NCBI GenBank assembly: GCA_045661205.1
Contig: JAZRFE010000008.1
Span: 1-64,000, forward strand
Reading direction: 5' to 3'
Length of the DNA stretch: 64,000 nucleotides
Source: HGM04593 sp045661205
GTDB taxonomy: Bacteria; Bacteroidota; Bacteroidia; Bacteroidales; Bacteroidaceae
In this document: piece after piece, positions 26,989 through 33,509 of the stretch
How positions within the stretch are numbered: the stretch's first letter is position 1
Layout of the letters: every line of letters starts with the position of its first letter
Notes under the pieces: generated by a model
Databases searched by the model: none
What the model saw: the letters and a program-made list of their open reading frames with translations, nothing else
What the model was told of the DNA's origin: nothing
Made by a program: the position numbers and the translations under genes

Positions 26989-27732
26989 TTATTTCTTATA
27001 CACCGACGGAATATCGGTCGTAACCTTATCGACACCAAGTTTAAAGAAATACTCAATATCCTCTGCCTTATTCACTGTCCAGACATTGACATCAAGCCCA
27101 AGTCTGTGAGCCTCTTCAACCCATTCGGGATGAGCGCGCAAGAGAGAAGCCGAATAGTCAAGACCATAGAAACCTTTTTCTTTAAGTTCCGCAGGCGACC
27201 ACGCACTCTTCTCATTTCCTGCAAGATAGGAGACTTTCAGACCTTTACCCATAGCTATGAGGTCGAGGCAGTGGTTGCGACCGAATGCTATGTACTCGAC
27301 CTTTTTCTGCAGGCCGTGACGCTCGACAGCCTCTACTATTTTGCTTACATCGGCCTCTTTCACCTCTATTATCAGTTTAAAACCCTTAGGAGCACTCTCC
27401 ATCACAGTAAGTGCTTCGTCGAAGGTGGGTATCTTCTCGCCATTGGGCAGGCGATAGTCGGCAAGGTCGGAGAATTTTTGTTCGGCTACCACTCGACCGT
27501 CGTCGAGCTTGGCATTATGGAAAAGCACAAGCACTCCGTCTGCTGTCTGACGCACGTCGCATTCACTGCCGTAGACGCGCAGTGCCATAGCGTTTTTCAA
27601 CGATGAGAGGCTGTTCTCGTGAGAACCCTCTGTTTGCCAATAGCCTCGGTGGGCTATGATGTGGGAGTGTTTGGTTGTGCCGCACGATGCCAATAACAGC
27701 AGCACCAATAGTGTAAATGTTATATGTCTCAT
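26989..27732 (-). CDS. Glycerophosphodiester phosphodiesterase lipoprotein
   Basis: Hydrolyses glycerophosphodiesters to glycerol-3-phosphate and an alcohol, probably in the periplasm. From the ATG at 27732 it is 247 residues: lipoprotein signal with lipobox LLAS-Cys17, then a GDPD TIM barrel. The catalytic and metal residues are in HRG (28-30), EN (39-40), Glu57 and Asp59 in SECDV, and His72. A longer frame from 27798 would run through the tRNA gene and is rejected. It lies 41 bases downstream of tRNA-Arg on the same strand, with no separate clear promoter in between, so it may be read through from the tRNA promoter. Confidence 0.92.
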   Translation of the reverse strand: MRHITFTLLVLLLLASCGTTKHSHIIAHRGYWQTEGSHENSLSSLKNAMALRVYGSECDVRQTADGVLVLFHNAKLDDGRVVAEQKFSDLADYRLPNGEKIPTFDEALTVMESAPKGFKLIIEVKEADVSKIVEAVERHGLQKKVEYIAFGRNHCLDLIAMGKGLKVSYLAGNEKSAWSPAELKEKGFYGLDYSASLLRAHPEWVEEAHRLGLDVNVWTVNKAEDIEYFFKLGVDKVTTDIPSVYKK

Positions 27733-27773
27733 TGTATAATAATAAAAAAAGGCCGGTACACTACCAACCTGAG

Positions 27774-27845
27774 TACCCTCGCTGGGAATCGAACCCAAAT
27801 CTAAGGTTTAGGAAACCTCCATTCTATCCATTGAACTACAAGGGC
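27774..27845 (-). tRNA. tRNA-Arg, anticodon CCT
   Basis: Folds as a 72-base cloverleaf on the minus strand. The acceptor is GCCCTTG with CGAGGGT (one G-U at the end), with a short D arm and an anticodon stem GAGGT/ACCTT closing the loop TTCCTAA, giving anticodon CCT (Arg, AGG). The T arm is TTGGG-TTCGATT-CCCAG. The discriminator is A at 27774 and CCA is not encoded. Confidence 0.96.
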
Positions 27846-27886
27846 GCACCCACATGCACAAAAAAGAGAGGCATGTGTTTCGCCTG

Positions 27887-27894
27887 CGAAGATA
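27887..27894 (-). promoter_or_regulatory. -7 element of tRNA-Arg
   Basis: Minus strand TATCTTCG, 42-49 bases upstream of the mature tRNA 5' end, with CTTG at a 20-base spacing as a possible -33. Confidence 0.5.
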
Positions 27895-28061
27895 CCTAAA
27901 GTTTAGCAAATACACAAGAAACGGGCGCAATCAAAGCAAACTTTATCTTCAGGCAATCTATCACACGCTCCTCGCAGAAGGATAACTCATTGATTTAAAC
28001 AGCGCTAAACCATGCGATAAAAACTTTTGTTTCACACATGTGAAATTTTTCCGTTTTTTTC

Positions 28062-28092
28062 TTTCTTTTTAGAAAAAAAAGATTTTACTTTG
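28062..28092 (+). promoter_or_regulatory. Promoter of the thr leader operon
   Basis: TTACTTTG (28085-28092) is one base off TA-N2-TTTG; TTTC (28062-28065) lies 19 bases upstream. Transcription would start near 28098, about 16 bases before the leader ATG. The stretch 27895-28061 upstream holds no gene. Confidence 0.5.
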
Positions 28093-28113
28093 CGACCAAC
28101 AAGATATCAATTC

Positions 28114-28230
28114 ATGGTGAATGTGCTCGACATAAGAACAGTTTTGAAGGCAACGGCTACAACCGTTGCTACGACTGTATGCGGCACTACTACCACCACT
28201 ACAACAACTACAACCCCTTGGGGGTTATAG
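28114..28230 (+). CDS. thrL: Threonine operon leader peptide
   Basis: A 38-residue ORF: M-V-N-V-L-D-I-R at the start, then 16 threonines among 30 residues. Ten consecutive Thr codons (residues 25-34, bases 28186-28215) use ACT, ACC and ACA, and the ending is Pro-Trp-Gly-Leu. It lies 171 bases ahead of thrB-thrC. The Thr run continues straight into the 5' arm of a terminator hairpin, and the TAG stop is in the 3' arm. This is the layout of a ribosome-mediated attenuator: a ribosome starved for Thr-tRNA would stall on and mask the 5' arm, letting polymerase reach thrB. A longer in-frame start at 28027 would precede the promoter and is rejected. No similarity beyond Thr richness to the enterobacterial ThrL is claimed. 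Confidence 0.85.
   Translation: MVNVLDIRTVLKATATTVATTVCGTTTTTTTTTTPWGL
28150..28169 (+). promoter_or_regulatory. Upstream hairpin inside the thr leader
   Basis: GCAACGG (28150-28156), loop CTACAA, CCGTTGC (28163-28169), a perfect 7-bp stem within the leader ORF. The same 5' arm can instead pair with GCCGTTG at 28239-28245, just past the terminator, so it could act as a pause or switch element. Confidence 0.5.
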
Positions 28231-28238
28231 TTTTCTTT
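28208..28238 (+). terminator. Attenuator terminator of thrB-thrC
   Basis: CTA-C-AACCCC (28208-28217), loop TTG, GGGGTT-A-TAG (28221-28230), one C-A mismatch, followed by TTTTCTTT. It contains the last Thr codons and the stop of the leader peptide. 28239-28401, between it and thrB, holds further hairpins but no gene. Confidence 0.75.
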
Positions 28239-28324
28239 GCCGTTGAGGTTTTACATATATTTTTTTAGGTCTGTCAAGGTAACAGACGGCGGCGACAAAA
28301 TTCCTTTTAAATTTTTATCAACAA

Positions 28325-28387
28325 CGATTTACAGTTTGTTTAATTGTAAATCGAGAATCGTTTAACACCTGTTTTCACAAAAACAGG
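28325..28387 (+). promoter_or_regulatory. Two hairpins just before thrB
   Basis: CGATTTACA (28325-28333) pairs with TGTAAATCG (28345-28353). CCTGTTTT (28368-28375) pairs with AAAACAGG (28380-28387), loop CACA, ending 14 bases before the thrB ATG. Neither has a U-tract. They may shape thrB translation or mRNA stability; role not known. Confidence 0.4.
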
Positions 28388-28401
28388 AAAATATATTTCG
28401 T

Positions 28402-29331
28402 ATGAAAAAGGTAAAAGCATTTGCACCTGCAACTGTTGCAAACATGGGTTGTGGTTTTGATATAATGGGTATGACACTTAATGGTGTTGGCGATGTGGTG
28501 AGCATCGAGGTCTCCGATGGCGACGAGTTGATTATCAACAATGTGAGCGGTGTGGAACTGCCCGATGACATTGAGAAGAATGTGATAACTCCGGCTGTGA
28601 GAGCGTTGATGGCGGCTGCCGGCTTGCAGAGAAAGATTGAGGTAACTGTGGAGAAGAAGATTCTCCCCGGAAGCGGTATCGGGTCGAGCGCGGCATCGTC
28701 GGCTGCTGCCGTTTATGCGCTGAACGAGGCTCTTGGCAGACCTTTCAGCGATGAGAGACTTGTGGAATTTGCCATGGAGGGAGAGAAACTTATAAGCAAT
28801 GGCGTGCCCCACGCTGACAATGTGGCTCCCGCTATTTTGGGAGGCGTGGTGTTGCTGCGCAGCTACGAGCCGCTAGACATTGTGCGCCTGCCGGTGCCCG
28901 AGGAGTTCTGCTGCACTGTGGCACACCCCGAGATTATGGTAAGCACTGCTATGGCGCGTCAGGTGTTGCCAAAAGAGATTTCCATGCACACTGCTGTTAC
29001 TCAATGGGGTAACGTGGCGGGACTCGTGGCGGGACTCACTATGGGCGATATTGACCTTGTGGGGCGTTCGATGAGAGATGTTGTTGCCGAGCCTCACAGG
29101 AAACAGTTTATTCCGGGCTTTGACCAACTGAAAGAGGAGGTGCTATCTATGGGTGCACTCGCAATGAATATTTCGGGTGCGGGACCGTCGGTTTTTGCTC
29201 TCTCGAAGAACATGCAGAGTGCTGCAAACATCGGCTATGCCATGGAGAAGCATTTCAAGAGTCTAGGACACAATGCTGATATTTATGTTACAAAGGTTTC
29301 GAACATCGGAGCACAGATTATAAACGATTAA
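28402..29331 (+). CDS. thrB: Homoserine kinase
   Basis: Phosphorylates homoserine, the step before threonine synthase. The 309 residues show the GHMP kinase layout: the N-terminal strand ending FAPATVANMGCGFD, the phosphate loop PGSGIGSSAASSAAA near 93-107, and a late glycine-rich stretch ISGAGPSVFAL near 254-264. thrC starts 13 bases downstream. Unlike enterobacterial thrABC, no aspartokinase/homoserine dehydrogenase gene precedes it here; the leader stands directly ahead of thrB. Confidence 0.96.
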   Translation: MKKVKAFAPATVANMGCGFDIMGMTLNGVGDVVSIEVSDGDELIINNVSGVELPDDIEKNVITPAVRALMAAAGLQRKIEVTVEKKILPGSGIGSSAASSAAAVYALNEALGRPFSDERLVEFAMEGEKLISNGVPHADNVAPAILGGVVLLRSYEPLDIVRLPVPEEFCCTVAHPEIMVSTAMARQVLPKEISMHTAVTQWGNVAGLVAGLTMGDIDLVGRSMRDVVAEPHRKQFIPGFDQLKEEVLSMGALAMNISGAGPSVFALSKNMQSAANIGYAMEKHFKSLGHNADIYVTKVSNIGAQIIND

Positions 29332-29344
29332 AAGATTTGGAGTC

Positions 29345-30637
29345 ATGAGATTTTTCAGTACAAGAGACAGGGGAGCCGAGAAGAGATTTTTCTCGCTTAA
29401 AGAGGCTGCCACCAAAGGGTTGGCACATGACGGAGGACTTTTTATGCCCGAACATATCCCGGCTGTGGACATGAAGGTGGTGGAGGATTTATACAAAAAA
29501 TCGTACTCGGAAATGGCACTTTATCTGGCGGGGCTCTTCTTCGGTGAAGAGGTGGAGAGGCAGAAATTAAAAACCGCTGTGGAGAGAGCGTATGATTTCC
29601 CTATACAGATGAAGAGCATTGCCGAGGGCATGAACACGTTGGAACTGTTTCATGGACCAACATTTGCCTTCAAGGACTTCGGTGCAAGATTCATGGGGCA
29701 GATGATGGGTATTCTCAACGACAACGACGAAGTGACTGTGCTCACTGCTACCTCGGGAGACACCGGAAGTGCTGTCGCCAACGGTTTCTACGGGGTAAAT
29801 GGCGTGAAGGTGGTGGTGCTCTACCCTGCCGGCAAGATAAGCCCGTTGCAAGAGGCACAGATGACTACGCTGCATGGGAATATCTATCCGCTGAAGGTGA
29901 ACGGCACTTTCGACGACTGTCAGAGAATGGTGAAGGCGATGTTTGCCGACGAGAAGCTGCGCGAGGAGATAAATATAACCTCGGCAAACTCAATAAACAT
30001 TCTGCGATGGATACCACAATCGTTCTATTATTTCTACGGATGGTGTGCATGGAAAGAGCTTACAGGCAAGGAGTTACCATATATTGTGGTGCCCAGCGGC
30101 AACTATGGCAACCTGACGGCGGGAATGCTTGCTCGCAGAATGGGACTGCCCGTCAAAGGGTTTGTGGCGGCATCGAATGCCAACGACGTTATTCCCGAGT
30201 TTCTGAGAAGTGCCGAGTACCGTCCGCGTGCTTCGGTACAGACGGTTGCAAACGCCATGGACGTGGGTGCGCCCAGCAACTACGAGAGGATGATGTGCCT
30301 GTGTGGAGGCGACATTGAGGAACTGCGTAAGGAGATGCGTGGGTTCAATGCCTACGACGAGGAGATAGTTGCTGCCATCAAGGAGATGCACGAGAGATAT
30401 GATTACCAATCGTGCCCCCACAGTGCAGTGGGATATGCGGCGGCGAAGGAGCTTGACGTCGATGGTTTCTGGCTATCCACAGCCTGTGCCGCAAAGTTCG
30501 GAGAGGTGACGGAGAGGGCTATCGGCAAGAAGCCCGACCTGCCGGAAAACATTGGAGAACTGCTCTCACGAGAAAGGGTGTTTACCGAAATTTCCGCCGA
30601 GGAGAATGAACTGAAAAAATACCTGTTGCAAGTGTAG
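29345..30637 (+). CDS. thrC: Threonine synthase
   Basis: PLP enzyme that turns O-phosphohomoserine into threonine and phosphate. At 430 residues it is close to the E. coli-type enzyme. The PLP lysine is in HGPTFAFKDFGARF (near residue 109), with TATSGDTGSAVANGF and VPSGNYGNLTAG phosphate and cofactor loops in order. Second gene of the thr operon. The stop codon (30635-30637) lies in the loop of a perfect 12-bp hairpin (30621-30651). Confidence 0.97.
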   Translation: MRFFSTRDRGAEKRFFSLKEAATKGLAHDGGLFMPEHIPAVDMKVVEDLYKKSYSEMALYLAGLFFGEEVERQKLKTAVERAYDFPIQMKSIAEGMNTLELFHGPTFAFKDFGARFMGQMMGILNDNDEVTVLTATSGDTGSAVANGFYGVNGVKVVVLYPAGKISPLQEAQMTTLHGNIYPLKVNGTFDDCQRMVKAMFADEKLREEINITSANSINILRWIPQSFYYFYGWCAWKELTGKELPYIVVPSGNYGNLTAGMLARRMGLPVKGFVAASNANDVIPEFLRSAEYRPRASVQTVANAMDVGAPSNYERMMCLCGGDIEELRKEMRGFNAYDEEIVAAIKEMHERYDYQSCPHSAVGYAAAKELDVDGFWLSTACAAKFGEVTERAIGKKPDLPENIGELLSRERVFTEISAEENELKKYLLQV

Positions 30638-30651
30638 TGCTTGCAACAGGT
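30621..30651 (+). terminator. Hairpin spanning the thrC stop codon
   Basis: ACCTGTTGCAAG (30621-30632), loop TGTAGTG, CTTGCAACAGGT (30640-30651), a perfect 12-bp stem with no U-tract after it. It may be a transcript 3' end or processing site rather than a canonical intrinsic terminator. Confidence 0.5.
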
Positions 30652-30728
30652 AATATACAAGCAAAAGCATTATGTTATAAACACTTAAAAGTTTGGCATT
30701 ATTTTATTATTATTCGCGCAAATAGTGG

Positions 30729-30736
30729 TAACTTTG
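30729..30736 (+). promoter_or_regulatory. -7 element of the TPR gene
   Basis: TAACTTTG followed by C, 32 bases before the ATG at 30768; the same box as at 33004, 37570 and 52444. Confidence 0.65.
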
Positions 30737-30767
30737 CACGCAAAACAGAAAAAACAGAGTGAGAAGA

Positions 30768-31586
30768 ATGAGACTGATTTTAGTAATCGTGACACTGCTG
30801 CTGAGCATTGCATTGCATGCACAAAGTTACAGGGAGCTGGTGAGCGATGGCACTCGCCATCTTGAAAAAGGAGATGCGGAGGCTGCCATAAAAAGCTACG
30901 TCGAGGCCATTGAAAAAGAGCCGGAGAACAGACACAATGAATTTGTGTATGCCAACCTTGCCACAGCCTACCAAAAGAGTGGGAAAAACAGCAAAGCCGA
31001 AGAGATGTATTCAAAGGCTTTGTCGCTGAACCCTTCGTCGGTGAAGTTGTTGCAACTGCGTGGTAATCTGTATCTTGCCGACGACAAGCAAAAAAAAGCA
31101 CTTGCCGACTATGAGAAAATTCTTGAGCAGGAACCGTTCAACGAGGAGGCTTTATACTATCGGGCTTATATTTTCACCAATGAGAAAGAGTATGAAAAGG
31201 CGTATACAGATTACTACAAGATACTTACAGCCCACCCCGATAACGACAAGGCACGCTTTGCACTTGCATTGCTCTATGGCAAAGAGGGTAAGAACGAGGA
31301 GGCTCTGATGCTCATCGACCACCTTATCGACCGCAACCCCAACATGCCCGAATATTACCTTGCCGGCAGCGGTATCGAGCAGGCAGGAAAGAGGTACGAG
31401 CTTGCGCTGGTTTTTCTGAACGAGGGTATAGACAAATGCAAGAACAACAGCGAATTGCACCTCGCTAAAGCCGAGATTCTCATAAAGATGAAAAAACGCG
31501 CCGAAGCGAAAAATATACTCGATAAACTTGCACGAACAGGCTATTATTCGGCGCAAATGAACGAGTTGTATAAAAAATGCCGTTAG
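30768..31586 (+). CDS. Exported TPR-repeat protein
   Basis: A 272-residue protein with a signal peptide (MRLILVIVTLLLSIALHAQ) followed by about seven tetratricopeptide repeats through the whole length. Examples are HLEKGDAEAAIKSYVEAIEKEP, AEEMYSKALSLNPSSVKL and ALADYEKILEQEPFNEEALY. A GTG three codons earlier (30759) is possible, but the ATG at 30768 gives the better signal peptide. A periplasmic scaffold or chaperone-like role is inferred from the repeats only. Own promoter; the next gene also has its own. Confidence 0.85.
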   Translation: MRLILVIVTLLLSIALHAQSYRELVSDGTRHLEKGDAEAAIKSYVEAIEKEPENRHNEFVYANLATAYQKSGKNSKAEEMYSKALSLNPSSVKLLQLRGNLYLADDKQKKALADYEKILEQEPFNEEALYYRAYIFTNEKEYEKAYTDYYKILTAHPDNDKARFALALLYGKEGKNEEALMLIDHLIDRNPNMPEYYLAGSGIEQAGKRYELALVFLNEGIDKCKNNSELHLAKAEILIKMKKRAEAKNILDKLARTGYYSAQMNELYKKCR

Positions 31587-31610
31587 GGAATTAACTAAAT
31601 GCTCATAAAT

Positions 31611-31641
31611 TTTGCTATTTTAACTATTTACCGTATATTTG
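31611..31641 (+). promoter_or_regulatory. Promoter of the HTH regulator gene
   Basis: TTTG (31611-31614), 19 bases, TATATTTG (31634-31641): a near-ideal match. It lies inside a longer in-frame extension of the next ORF and fixes that gene's start at 31665. Confidence 0.75.
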
Positions 31642-31664
31642 ACCGCAAAACAACTAAAACAACT

Positions 31665-32108
31665 ATGAGCAACACTGAGAAAAACAAAAGCCTTCCTTAC
31701 AACATAAAGGAAAAGAGCGAGAAGCATGCCGCCTATCGCTCCCTTATCAGAGCAGAACTCGCAGACGAACTATTCGACAAAATACTGAATATCATTGTAG
31801 TAAACAAGAGATACAGAGACGCAAATTTCTCGGCAAAAGAACTTGCCAAGGAGTTAAAAACCAACACACGCTACATTTCGGCAGTGATTAACTCGCGTTT
31901 CAACACCAACTTCTCGTGTCTGCTCAATGAGTATCGCATAAAAGAGGCTCTTCATCGCATGGTGGACAAACGCTATGCCGAAGAGAATATCGAAGATATA
32001 AGTGCAGCCGTAGGTTTTGCCAACAGACAATCATTCTATGCTGCTTTTTATAGGATAATGGGCGAAACTCCAAACGGTTACCGCAAAAGACAACTTGCAA
32101 AGAAATAG
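31665..32108 (+). CDS. AraC-type helix-turn-helix regulator
   Basis: A 147-residue protein with a short basic N-terminus and a C-terminal AraC/XylS DNA-binding domain: two HTH motifs (FSAKELAKELKTNTRYISAVI near 58-78 and IEDISAAVGFANRQSFYAAF near 109-128) and the closing GETPNGYRK. It has no ligand or receiver domain, as in many Bacteroidetes HTH-only regulators. Targets unknown. Followed by a terminator at 32145. Confidence 0.87.
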   Translation: MSNTEKNKSLPYNIKEKSEKHAAYRSLIRAELADELFDKILNIIVVNKRYRDANFSAKELAKELKTNTRYISAVINSRFNTNFSCLLNEYRIKEALHRMVDKRYAEENIEDISAAVGFANRQSFYAAFYRIMGETPNGYRKRQLAKK

Positions 32109-32144
32109 TACAAATAGCCCACAAGGCATCTGCAAAAAAAATGG

Positions 32145-32169
32145 AAAAAGACTTGAAAGAGTCTTTTTT
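32145..32169 (+). terminator. Terminator after the HTH regulator
   Basis: AAAAAGACT (32145-32153), loop TGAAAG, AGTCTTTTT (32160-32168) running into T's. Confidence 0.8.
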
Positions 32170-32219
32170 CATGCCATTTTGCCTCGACGTAAATAATTAT
32201 TACCACAAGAATCAGACCA

Positions 32220-32885
32220 ATGAGCACTGAAACGCACGAAAAAATAAAAGAGATAAAAAAGAGCCTGCGACTCTCCATGAATGGAATAGTGTCGGCACAC
32301 CAACGTCGCCAGGGACTCAACTACAAGATAAATTTCGGAGTGGAAATTCCCAGAATCAAGGAGATTGCTGCTGAACATGCCAAAGATAAGAAGGTGGCAC
32401 AAAGTCTGTGGACAGAGAACATTCGCGAGTGCAAAATGCTGGCAATATTTCTTTACCCTGTCGAGGAGTTCGAGCCCGAAATTGCCGAGAAATGGATTGC
32501 CGAATGCGAGTTCACCGAGATTGCCGACCATTTGAGCCACACACTGCTCGCAACACTGCCCGAAGCTACAAAAAAATCGCTATGGTGGAGCAACGAAGAG
32601 AACGACATGTTCAGATACTGCGGCTTTTCCACACTGTCAAACCTTTTCACAAAAAACAGCACTCTCGGTGAGGAAGAGGAGAAGATGTATTGCGAAGCAC
32701 TGAAAAGCGCACTACACACACCCGGTACAGCAAGCAAACCCACGCAAAACGCGGCAACCATCTCACTGATAAAATATGCCGACAACAGCGACGAACAGCG
32801 TGCACGAATGTGCGCCGAGATAAAATCGTGGGGAATAGAGAAAGGATCGGCACTGGAAAACCTGGTGGAGAACATACTCGAATAG
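32220..32885 (+). CDS. AlkD-like DNA alkylation repair protein
   Basis: A 221-residue all-helical protein with the HEAT-repeat pattern of the AlkC/AlkD DNA glycosylase family. It contains IPRIKEIA, LWTENIRECKMLAIFL and a C-terminal ALHTPG...NAATISLIKYADN. Family members remove N3- and N7-alkylated bases. The segment where AlkD has its W-x-R-R element reads NDMFRYCGFSTLSNLF here, so one cannot be sure the catalytic site is intact. It sits alone between a terminator and the Fur-family gene; no clear promoter was found in the 50 bases before it. Confidence 0.72.
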   Translation: MSTETHEKIKEIKKSLRLSMNGIVSAHQRRQGLNYKINFGVEIPRIKEIAAEHAKDKKVAQSLWTENIRECKMLAIFLYPVEEFEPEIAEKWIAECEFTEIADHLSHTLLATLPEATKKSLWWSNEENDMFRYCGFSTLSNLFTKNSTLGEEEEKMYCEALKSALHTPGTASKPTQNAATISLIKYADNSDEQRARMCAEIKSWGIEKGSALENLVENILE

Positions 32886-33003
32886 AGCGATTGAGAGCTT
32901 AAAAAGAGGGAATAACCACCAACAAAGAATAGATTTTAAAGAATTTCAAAAACTTTACGATAAATTTAGGTTATTTCATACAGCGTAATACATAAAAAAG
33001 AAG

Positions 33004-33011
33004 TAACTTTG
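33004..33011 (+). promoter_or_regulatory. -7 element of the Fur-family gene and purA
   Basis: TAACTTTG, 22 bases before the ATG at 33033. A TTG-started extension from 33009 would overlap the box and is rejected. Confidence 0.65.
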
Positions 33012-33016
33012 TATTG

Positions 33017-33030
33017 TAATAGTTCTATTA
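33017..33030 (+). promoter_or_regulatory. Inverted repeat at the start of the Fur-family transcript
   Basis: TAATAG, TT, CTATTA: a perfect 6-bp inverted repeat between the -7 box and the ATG, placed where a bound repressor would block initiation. A candidate self-regulatory operator. Confidence 0.4.
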
Positions 33031-33032
33031 AC

Positions 33033-33497
33033 ATGGAAAACAGCCTTACAGAGTCACCAATTTCCAAGATATTGAAAGAATATCTAAAAGAGAACAAATT
33101 GCGATGCACCCCCGAAAGGTTCAAAATCCTCAATATGATCTATTCCATAGAGGGCAATTTCGATATTGACACTCTTCTAAAACACATGGAAGAGAAGAAA
33201 TTCCGAGTGAGCCGCGCAACAATCTACAATACCATAACATTGTTGATTAATGCAAACTTAGTGACGCATCACCTGTTTGGAAACAAATCGAGGTACGAGA
33301 AATGTTTCAATAACGAAAAGAGCCACCTCATCTGCACCAAATGCGGACGCGTCACAGAGACAGAAACACCAAACTTAAGAGAGAAAATAACATCAGATAT
33401 TAAAAAATTTCATTTAACCCACTACTCGCTCTACATCTACGGAGTGTGCAGCAAGTGTCATCAGGCAGCACGCCGCCGCAGGCAGAGAAAGAAGTAA
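33033..33497 (+). CDS. Fur-family transcriptional regulator
   Basis: A 154-residue metal-dependent repressor of the Fur/PerR/Zur family. It has a winged helix (about 20-85, recognition helix in RVSRATIYNTITLL). The dimerisation domain carries both structural zinc pairs, Cys101/Cys104 (CTKC) and Cys139/Cys142 (CSKC), and His98. The C-terminus is very basic. Which metal or signal it senses cannot be told from the sequence. It is 12 bases upstream of purA, so both are on one transcript. Confidence 0.92.
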   Translation: MENSLTESPISKILKEYLKENKLRCTPERFKILNMIYSIEGNFDIDTLLKHMEEKKFRVSRATIYNTITLLINANLVTHHLFGNKSRYEKCFNNEKSHLICTKCGRVTETETPNLREKITSDIKKFHLTHYSLYIYGVCSKCHQAARRRRQRKK

Positions 33498-33509
33498 AAA
33501 AACAGAACC

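Noticed and set aside
27733..27798. N-terminal extension of the GDPD lipoprotein
   Set aside because: It overlaps the tRNA-Arg gene and would put 22 residues before a good lipoprotein signal.
28027..28113. Longer start of the thr leader ORF
   Set aside because: It would begin upstream of the likely promoter and adds Phe-rich, non-leader-like sequence; the ATG at 28114 fits the promoter.
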